Assembly: GCF_019925205.1 (NCBI RefSeq)
Contig: NC_083561.1
Coordinates: 23,745,217-23,809,216 of the forward strand
Direction: 5' to 3'
DNA: 64,000 nucleotides
Source of the DNA: Metopolophium dirhodum
Taxonomy: Eukaryota > Arthropoda > Insecta > Hemiptera > Aphididae
Made by a program: the position numbers and the translations under genes. Each line of letters starts with the position of its first letter. Positions within the stretch are counted from its first letter, which is position 1. Below the pieces are notes generated by a model, which worked only from the letters and a program-made list of their open reading frames with translations, was not told where the DNA came from and did not search any database. Positions 55,157 to 64,000 of this stretch are shown here, in pieces.

Positions 55157-55341
55157 CGGCAGAACCTCGCGGTATCTCGAAGTCTTAAGGGACCAATAAA
55201 AAAATTTGACATATCGAAACTTCGAGTTACCGAGTTACCTTATTTAAAAACATGTGACTCAACGATCGGGACTTAAAAAAATATTCGATATACCGAACCT
55301 TTGATATACCTCGCGGTTGGAGATACCGAGATTCCGAGGCG
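55157..55341. mobile_element. Pogo/Tigger-like remnant
   Basis: Contains GAACCTCGCGGTATCTCGAA, AAGGGACCAATAAAAAAA and TCGAGTTACCGAG, strings typical of decayed Tigger-type MITEs. The right side repeats 'gatatacc' and 'ctcgcggt' modules in inverted sense. The ends are worn; boundaries are approximate. Confidence 0.55.
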
Positions 55342-58300
55342 GTGTGCAGCAGATATTGTTGGGATGTAAAGACATCGCCGTTTTAAAATATAATTTAATA
55401 ATACCCCTGCACCCACATACCTATTATTTTAACCACCCTCGAGCTGCACGGCAGCAGACTTACACAGCAGCGGCATGTTGTAACACTATAGAACTCGTTG
55501 TGCGCGTCATCCCCTTCGTGCCCGAGCTCGCCCATACTCAGATGTCGACACCACGTGTGACAATATATTATACACATTATAGGCACCCACGATATTATAA
55601 TATATTATGTTATTATCGCATGCGGTGGTGTATCTACGCGTATATATTGTTGTTGTATTATATTGTGCTCTGCGTATTGTTATGCTCCGAAAAGCGAAGA
55701 ACAATCGGAGGAAACACAACGCACGAATTTATTATATTATTATTTATTATCGTATTGTCGTATTGCGGCCATAGTTGTAGTATAATATAGTGCGTTACTT
55801 CACATATTATTTTGTAGTCATATTATGATTTTGCTAATTTTTTTTTTTATCGCAAAACGACAATATTTCACACACACACGCCGGACGCTATAGGCGTATA
55901 ATAATATATTATACTATGTGAAAATGTAGAATTCGAAAATTGCACAACGTCCTGTGATGTAAATATAACTATATAAATATAACCTATACGTGCACCATTT
56001 GTACGATTAACAGCGCGCCACGAAATAAATGCGGTTTTGTACTCTACCTATCTACATAATATGTATATAAACGCGTAATGAAATTATATTATATTATTAT
56101 GTCAACTTAGAATATAATATACGCGTGGCGTGCGATACGCGAGAAACGAATTTCACAGAGAATGAAAAAAACTACCTATAATAATAATAATAATAATCAT
56201 AATATATCCCGCGAGTTTCCCTCTTATACGTTTTTCCCTTCGGTTTCTGATATTATCGTGACGCAATATTCGTGTAAATACCATACGTCATTTATACGTG
56301 CACGTCGAGGATACAAAGAGTGTTTTCGAGTGAATAATGAGATTTAATTCGTCAACGTGTTTTACGTGTACGGCGTAGGCATATATATATATAATATACA
56401 TATATATTATATATTCGTGTGTATATATATATATATTCTTTGCACGCGTTTAATTATAACGAACGGTTTAATTATTCACGCGCGGGTTGTTTCGCTTGTG
56501 TCGGGAGTTAATTGGTATATTATTATTCTTATTCTTATTATTATTATTATTGTCGTTTGATAACGTATTACTACACTGTATTACATTATATATTCTCTCA
56601 CGGAAATGTAAGAGCTAAATGAAATAAAAAAATTATACAATTAACGCGAAAACAACGAGCACCTCCCACCACCTATTTATACACGCGCTGCATTTATTAT
56701 ACAAATACAGTCTGCTATTATACTATATTATAATATTACAATGGCGGTGAATACTTCGGCTGTTTGAGACTATCGAGTCGTATTCTATGTTATATCATAG
56801 TAAATTGTGAGTTTTTTGAATACATATTATATAATAGCACGTGTAACGTGTATTACGGTACTATATAGTGTTATATACTAATATATACAGCTGTATACAA
56901 CTGGGCATTGGGTGAGTAGTCGGATCTCACGAACGGATCCACCGATCCAGAGTGAAGATAAAAATTCAAATTCCAGACATCGTTAAATAATATTAATTAT
57001 GCGACGACTCATTATGTGATGTGTACGATTCGAATAAAAAAAAAAAATCATGAGTTAGGGATTTAATATTATCACTGGCGATCGTGGCACCTCATTCTCC
57101 CTCCGGATCCATCCTCTGCTGCAGGGTCGAGCGTGAATTCGATATTTTCGCGGTTTGGCCGAAATACCTATTTCGATGTCCATGGAATATCGATATAGTA
57201 TTACATAATAACTTAATGATTAATAATATAATAATAATAATAATATGTAATATTGCGCACTGATGGCGCATCTATCATCCCACATTTCCACCCCAACAAT
57301 ATAATATTAATATGAGAGACGGCCCTAGCGCTTACACATAATATAAAAAATATATTATAATATCATAAGAGATCGAAACGAATGTAAAACTCTCTCGCTG
57401 CGAGAAATAATAATAACGAGCCGTAGGTACTATATACGTAATATTATGGTGTATATTATAACGATATATAGTTGCCGGCAAAGTCTCTCCGTCCGCCGTC
57501 ACGTCATATATCAATCACGAGGGACTTATTCGTTTCCGACGATGATGCTGCTGCCGTTGCTGCGACGCCGCTAGTGAAGAAGCAGCGGCGTACAGAGACC
57601 GCCTCGGGAGTCCTCGCTCGTCGGACTATACGGTGCAGCGGGATTCCTCCGCTCTTGTGATATGTACGATTTTTTTTTGTTTTCCTATATTATAACTATG
57701 ATGGGCAGGTCTATAATATAATAGAGTAGGCAGTAGTTCTAGAAAAGTGTACGCGCATGTTATTCTGTGGGTCGCAGTCCCATACCGCAATATCCCCCGG
57801 ACAAAAAAAAAAAATAACTAAAACAAATTGCCTTTTGTTGCGATGCGTATATAGGTCCGGAGATTTCGTTTTATGGTTCTCCGCTGCCCATTAGTCACCA
57901 TATTCTGTATGATAAATATATATGTGTGTGTGAGTACACGAGCGTCTCGTTTATAATTAATGTTCGGCTGGACTGTTTTTTTTTCTGTTTTTATTTAACC
58001 GAAAAATCAAACGAGTCGGATCGGCCCCGCGTAAAGAATATTACACATGCCTGCGCAAGTCATCTATATGGAAGAATTCGAAAATATCATCGAGAAACGA
58101 AACGTTTAATTAGTGTGCGGACGCGCATGTACATATTCCTATATTCACGTAGGTACCCACAGCATACTCGTATGTATATATATTATATGTACCTAAAATA
58201 TGTTATAATATATGTGCGATCTGAGCTGCTGATCGATGATTGGGTCCGCCGGCCGAACAGGTTTATACGGACGACGTCATTTGTCAGTCGCCGAACCGCC

Positions 58301-59945
58301 TCTAAGGACTAGGTATATTGTAAGCGCGCGGCGACTACCGCGGATGACCAGGTAAGTACCATGCACAGGACGTATATGTTATAATATTATTATGGACACT
58401 ATATACAATATAGGGAGGTCTACAGCCAGCGATAAGGACTTGGTCGCTGACACCGACGCTATCTCGACGATTTTTCTTATAGCTTTGTGAAATCCGCCGA
58501 CCATATAATATGTAGGTTCGAGACATTTAAATTTTTTTGGAATTTTAGTCGCGATCATATCGGTCATAACAGTTTATTATAACCACCGTGTGTTCTAGCC
58601 CGAAAGTCAGTTAAAAGTTATGTATATGTCACACAATCTCGAATCAATGACGTTTCCAGTGCCGTAGCTCGAGATTGTTGGTGGTGGCATACGCGATCGC
58701 AAAACCCATTTTCATTTTCCCATATAGAATTACTGTAATCCATTTATTTTCTTGATCGTTTAATCTCGGTTATTTAAGGCGTAGTATTCATCCTAAAAGA
58801 ATTATATAATCCGAAATGCTGCGATAGGAAGCAGTACAATATTTTTAAAACTGAATAAAAACGTGCTTATAGCGATAATACAGCTAGAACGCTGAACAGA
58901 GCAAAATGTTGTTTTACTGGAGGCGTAATGAAGGCTACTGCAGGCATTGGGTGAGAGTTCAATATTTTGACCTTATATTTTCAGTTTGTTACATCGTAGA
59001 ACTCGTGTCGGATAGCCTCGAAGAAATCGAAGTGAATTTTACTTTAGAGTGGTGGCTTATGCAATCATAATTATTATGTAGGTATACCGTGCTATAATAT
59101 ACGACATACGTACAGGGGTTTCTGAATGAAGTAATGACGATCATAATAGGACATTTTCAAACACATCATATACCACCCGTTAAAGGTATCAAATATAGTA
59201 AAGTAGATAGGTATAAAGGTGGTATCGGTATATATAGTGTCGTAAACTCGTAAATATAGAAAGAGTTACAACGACGAAAATGCGATATCTACAACTAAAT
59301 TTATATACCTAATGTGCCAGCTAAACCTAAAATTGTTTTCCTTAAACGCGTTGTCTTAAAATATTATGTATTACGGGTAATACCTATACAAGGATACACA
59401 TCACGAGGCGTAAATTGTTTTAACATAATTTATCGATCACGTGAAGGTACTTCTGCAGTTGACTCGGAAATGAATAAACTTCAACCCCTATACTGCAGCT
59501 GTACATGTATAGGAATTAAAAGCTAGCATTTAAAATTACAATCACAATTATTACAGTGTAAGTATTTATGAATGAAATTACTTGAGTAAAACTGTATATT
59601 TAATTTGAAATAACCTGCGAAACAAAATCGCACATGGATGATTATTATTAGTTTTTACTTCGAATTATTAGGATTATATTATAACATAATATTACATTCG
59701 ACTTATTGCACCGTAAAATCGCGGTACATATAACTATGTAAACGTAAATTCGCATTTATTTAAGTCCTATATACGTGTGTACCGTATACCACATATCTCC
59801 GTATAATAATGTATTCGACGTAATACGAAGACTCGTCGAGTTTTCACCGCGTCGACCGTAAAACGATTATCTCGGTGCCGCGGTCCTTAATCGCCCCGCT
59901 GAAGCCACACGCCGCCCCGCGGTAAGGCGCTCTTTTCTCGGCATG
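55342..59945. other. Intergenic, no coding gene recognised
   Basis: AT-rich, with a GC-richer patch at about 57470-57660. An isolated initiator-like TCAGTC (58284-58289) is followed 65 bp later by a consensus splice donor (CCAG/GTAAGT at 58351), a possible non-coding first exon on the plus strand. Confidence 0.45.
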
Positions 59946-59984
59946 TATATATACGCAACATAGTAACGACCGGCGTTCAGTCAG
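59946..59984 (+). promoter_or_regulatory. Candidate core promoter: TATA box plus initiator
   Basis: TATATATA at 59946-59953 and initiator TTCAGTC with A(+1) at 59979 give a TATA start at -33/-31, the normal spacing. It stands at the edge of a GC-rich island (59880-60660). No coding exon was recognised downstream; the first exon may be non-coding with the gene beyond the window. Confidence 0.45.
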
Positions 59985-60660
59985 CTGCGGTCGTCTCACG
60001 CGACTTCGGCGAAATTCCAAAGAGTTTGTCGATTATGTGCTCGCGTGATATATTATATAGGTATAGCCGGTTACCCATATACCTATGTATGTATGTGCGC
60101 CTGCATGTACGCACGCGTAGGTATATAGCCGAGTACAACTGTTATTGTATCCGTCGTATATACGTGAGCAGTAAAACGATCGCCCTGCTCACATACCACC
60201 GCCACCGCCGCCGCTGGTTCAACCCTTCTGCAGCGGTCGCACGGCGGGAGGGGCGTTAAACGCGCGCGAGCCTCCCCAGCTCTCGATCTTAACGGCTCCC
60301 ATTAAAATAATCGCGACCGACGACCGCTGCCGCCGCCGCACGCGGTGGTAAAGACATTATTTTCGGTCGTCACTGCCGCCGCCACCGTCTCGATGAGGCA
60401 TCTCACCGCGCTGCTTCCGCTTCCGCTGCAGCGGATCTTTCTCGCGGTGCTAATCGACATTGGCGGCGGCCGTGGACGTTTATGAGACTTACGAGACTTG
60501 TTGTTGGCGGCCGGCGATTAAAAGTTTTCCCGCGAAGAAAACATCGCTTTGGCGAGGCGATGCGCGATTTTCTCCTCCGCTGCACCCACCGATCTCACCA
60601 CCCACGACCAACCCCCTCGATCGTATAAGACGCTCCGCAGTGTGTGTATGGGGTGGCACA
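59985..60660 (+). other. GC-rich island downstream of the candidate promoter, possible 5' UTR exon
   Basis: Rich in CCG/GCC triplets. A small ATG frame of 30 codons at 60393-60485 starts with MRHLTALLPL and could be an upstream ORF. The longer frame at 60460-60945 would need a TTG start and enters AT-rich DNA; it is not accepted as a gene. Confidence 0.35.
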
Positions 60661-63501
60661 TATCCTCCGTTAATTGTCATATACATTACCGCGTGGATAT
60701 ACATAAAATATACGAACGTACCTAACAGTGGTTACACACACGCGATATCATACTATATACCTACATTGTGCGTTTACGTCAAACCTGCCATTGGTTCAGC
60801 TTTAAGTGTAATTTTTTATTTACGGGTTCCTTTATACATATTATCATTATTATATAGTCGTCTAGAGAGCAATACGCGCATCGACATTAATTTTGGTTTT
60901 GGACGAAATCTCATAAGATGTGTGTGCAGTATGCCAGTGTTATAATATATTACATATAGTAACCACTTTGAGTAATCTGTGGTATGGTGTTATTTTTATT
61001 TTTACTTCGTGATTACGTCACGAATGACATTTACTATACGATTGTAAAGCATATTACAGAAGTGCAGTTAAGAACTTACAAGCCCACTAATTATTGGTCT
61101 AATCGTAGGGTTGTCACTATTGTGTTATACATATAGCTAGTCCATATTATATCCCGGTTAATAACTTTATCTTATATTAATCATGTTATAACTCACTGGT
61201 CGCTTAAGTACCTGGATGATTATTGATGTTTTGGTTAAAATGTCGTTTACATATGGATTATTATAAATAACAGTATATTATATTACATATTTTAATATTT
61301 ATGTACGTTTAATATAATGTATGTAATATATGTATAGTCTTGCAAGTTTGTGTTGAATACTTATATGCATGTAATATATGTAAATTTATTTGTACTTTTT
61401 TTATATCCAACAAATTGAGGCTGCCCAACCGTACTTATTAATACATCGAACTCATAATATACTTTATAGTATTATACTACTGCACATGAGCTTGGTCTCG
61501 GGGTCCGTCTAGGCGTTTCCCGCCACGAAAGTCGGGGAGATCAAAGAGTTTGACGGTCGCTAAACTTTCAATTTTTAATTAGTTTGCTTAAGTTTGAAGC
61601 ACACCAATCATATTATTACGTGTTTGTTCACTCTATACAATTACATAAACATCAATGCCGACACCGATGCCACGTGACCGCAGCCGCAATTTCAAACAAA
61701 ATGTGGACTTTAAAAGTTCACGAGATCTCTAATAAATTGTATGCATGGACGAATGGACGTTGCAGAAGCGAAGAAGATGATACAGGTACGCCATGCCTAG
61801 AAGATAGATATAGTAATGTCTTGACTATATATCTGTAGATAATCTAATGACGGTTTATGTAAAACACGTGTGCGTGTTTTACATACATGGGTATATTGTT
61901 AATTGTTTTTGTTATTTTTCTTTGAGTTTAAGTCTCAAGTTCACAGCTGCTACTGAACATCCCACCAGTCGCCATACGGTGTTAATTTTACCTTCCAAGC
62001 GTTTTTGTAATGTACAAAGTTATAAAATATAAAACAGTCAATTTAATAATGATATGTTTATACTTTATTTTACGCATAGTGTATATTATATATGTACAGT
62101 AGATTATATTTATTATTTACTTGAGTGTACTTGAGTTACTCAGTTTTTTTTTTTTAGTTGAAAAATAATAATAAATTAGATTCTTACCCTACACATAAAT
62201 AATTATAAGCTCCTTCGAAAAAAAAACTTTAACATGTATCTTATCAAATTAATGATAAATAAATATTATACTTTGTGATATAATACTTATCATGTTGTAT
62301 ATGAAATTAATTTGATAATATTACAATAATATAATCAGATAATAATAATAAATATATTGTAATACCTACTGTGTATAATCATTGCAGTTGCTTTTTAACT
62401 CCAATACTATTCATAACGAATAGTTAAATAATACGTTCTGTCTGTATAGCGCTCTAGGGTGTGTATATACAGAGTTTTCGACAGTGTAATAATATATATA
62501 GGTACTATGCCTTGTTCTATAGCACATCTGGCCAATCAAAACAATTTTTCACACCTTTATAATAATATATGGTTGGTATACACCGTTGCTCTTTGATACA
62601 CGACTGTAAATTTGTTTTTTCAAGCAAAAAAATTAACTATGTAAACAATTTATACCTACGTTCTATACCCGCACACGCGCACACATTTACCCGACTCGGC
62701 ACCTAGCCGATATTAATACCTGTTTAATAAATAATAATATATATTTATATTTCTCGTCTTCAGGATGGATGATAATAGGCGCAGCTACCAAACTATCTAG
62801 TTAGATATATAGAACGCAGACATAATAATATATTATTTAATTTATTTTTTATGTTTTACACACCGTAGGTACAGTGTAACGCGCACCTATATAAGCATAC
62901 CTAGACACCGTACGAAACCCGTCGTTATAACCGTGTGTAGAAAATAATGATAATATTATCGTAAATCGTCAGCCGCGTATCGGTTATTATGCACGTGTGC
63001 GCGTAACCACTCTGTTTTTAATTGGCGTTCTACGTCTATATCATAACATCATATACCGTGGTATAGGAATCGTCTAGTCTTACCTCGGCGTCCGGGGTGC
63101 GCGATTTTCGAGCAGAAATAAATTATAACACTATATTATTATATCTATACCTAATATTATTATGACAAAAACCCGTGGGCGAAAATTAACCGTGAACGAA
63201 AGATATCAGTTTAAGTACGAGCGGTATACCCACGTTATAAATATAATATATTATATGACGCAAACCATGTGTATATAGGTACTTGCGTACACCGTAAATC
63301 GCGGTATTGATAATTTTTACGCAATAATGTTTACGGTGCGATTTTGATGATGTCGGACGAAACAAATCGATTTTACTACAGTGAAATTATTGAACACACG
63401 TCTGAAGACTGGATTTTTTAGTTTTTCATTTTAATCTCATTCTCGTCATTACGAACGCTGCAATAGATTTAATAAACGATAACGTCCGTCGAAATAGTGC
63501 A
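60661..63501. other. Intergenic, no gene recognised
   Basis: AT-rich spacer with the hairpin at 61856-61885 and no recognised coding exon. Confidence 0.55.
61856..61885. repeat. Perfect 13-bp-stem hairpin, TGTG loop
   Basis: TATGTAAAACACG, then TGTG, then the exact complement. Confidence 0.9.
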
Positions 63502-63774
63502 TTTTTTTTTATTATTGATCGTGAAGCTCGGCAACTATGGCCATTAGCTGTTTGTTTTTTGTTTGTAGGGGAGGAACTGTAGGTTAGTAAATACGTGTGT
63601 TTTGGTTCGGCAGATTTTTTAGTGGGTATCTGCCATGCCAGGGGGGGGATGGCAGCACTTCTTTCCGGACACCGTGACTTACCCGAAGAAAAATTCCGCC
63701 CGTGAACCGAGATTTAAACTAGCAGCGGTGTGCGTCACAACCGATGCCTTAGTCCGCTCAGCCACTCCAAAACC
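63502..63774 (-). mobile_element. tRNA-derived SINE, full-length but diverged
   Basis: On the minus strand: A box TGGCTGAGCGG, a full-length head, and a body and 3' region closely matching the 54375 copy (including AATGGCCATAGTTGCCG), then an A-run. The B box is altered (AGTTTAAATC). No clear target duplication was seen. Confidence 0.88.
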
Positions 63775-63908
63775 CTACACTTTATAAAGATTTATAATAT
63801 AATCTATAATTTATTAGTTATTAGTGTTATTACCTATTTATTAATAATTATTGAAAAAAAATATATAGTTTATATAATATTAAAAATGTAAGGTAATAAT
63901 TATAAAAC

Positions 63909-64000
63909 GGGGGGACGGAGTGGCCGACCCGAGTTCGATACCTCGGTCGCGGGCGGCATTTTTCTTCGGGAAGTCACGGTGTCCGGAGCACAAGTGCCGC
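63909..64000 (+). mobile_element. tRNA-derived SINE, truncated by the window end, head deleted
   Basis: Starts GGGGGGACGGAGTGGCCGAC and runs straight into the B box GAGTTCGATACC, so about 30 bp between the A and B boxes of the full copy is missing. The body matches the other copies to the end of the window. Confidence 0.9.

Noticed and set aside
60460..60945. 161-codon plus-strand open frame
   Set aside because: Needs a TTG start, half lies in AT-rich DNA with no domain, and it overlaps a probable 5' UTR island.
1..64000. Hox-cluster microRNAs mir-10, mir-993 and iab-4
   Set aside because: Looked by eye for their mature sequences on both strands and found no match; a proper search could still find a diverged copy.

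Overview
The window looks like insect nuclear DNA, most probably from an aphid. It is very AT-rich, full of short TA-rich runs and (GT)n/(AC)n microsatellites. It has introns with GT-AG boundaries, a Hox-class homeobox, tRNA-derived SINEs and many short foldback DNA elements. The aphid assignment is an inference from base composition and repeat style; no alignment was run. Nothing in it looks bacterial, viral or CRISPR-related.

Only one protein-coding gene could be supported. It lies on the minus strand between 15429 and 13333 and rebuilds as three exons (15429-15324, 15094-14583, 13380-13333) with matching phases and GT-AG borders. The product is a 221-residue protein: a short polyglutamine N-terminus, a complete 60-residue ANTP-class homeodomain at residues 38-97, and an acidic C-terminal region ending in a tail from a tiny last exon. 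The homeodomain arm (R5-Q6-T7-Y8) resembles fushi tarazu/Antennapedia, but the rest is divergent and the architecture recalls zen. I treat it as a fast-evolving Hox-derived gene, tentatively ftz.

The other roughly 62 kb has no recognisable coding gene, as expected for the spacer of a large Hox cluster. It contains: (i) four copies of one class-II-tRNA-derived SINE at 48968-49282, 54375-54641, 63502-63774 and 63909-64000 (cut by the window end); (ii) foldback or MITE-like DNA elements at about 4013, 9232, 11398, 11756, 25805, 28748, 32043, 36572, 54217 and 55157, of which two are TTAA-flanked and three are pogo/Tigger-like; (iii) a 69-bp sequence repeated in inverted orientation at 35939 and 40496; (iv) compact perfect hairpins or palindromes at 195-240, 14234-14273 (inside intron 2), 50700-50723 and 61856-61885; and (v) GC-richer islands, one of which (59880-60660) has a TATA box and initiator at typical spacing and may be a plus-strand promoter.

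The most instructive locus is 54195-55345, where a SINE with clear target-site duplications sits inside one arm of a long foldback element, next to a pogo-like remnant. No new biochemical system was found. The main points of interest are the divergent homeobox gene, the nested mobile elements, and the hairpins and inverted repeats that no gene explains.
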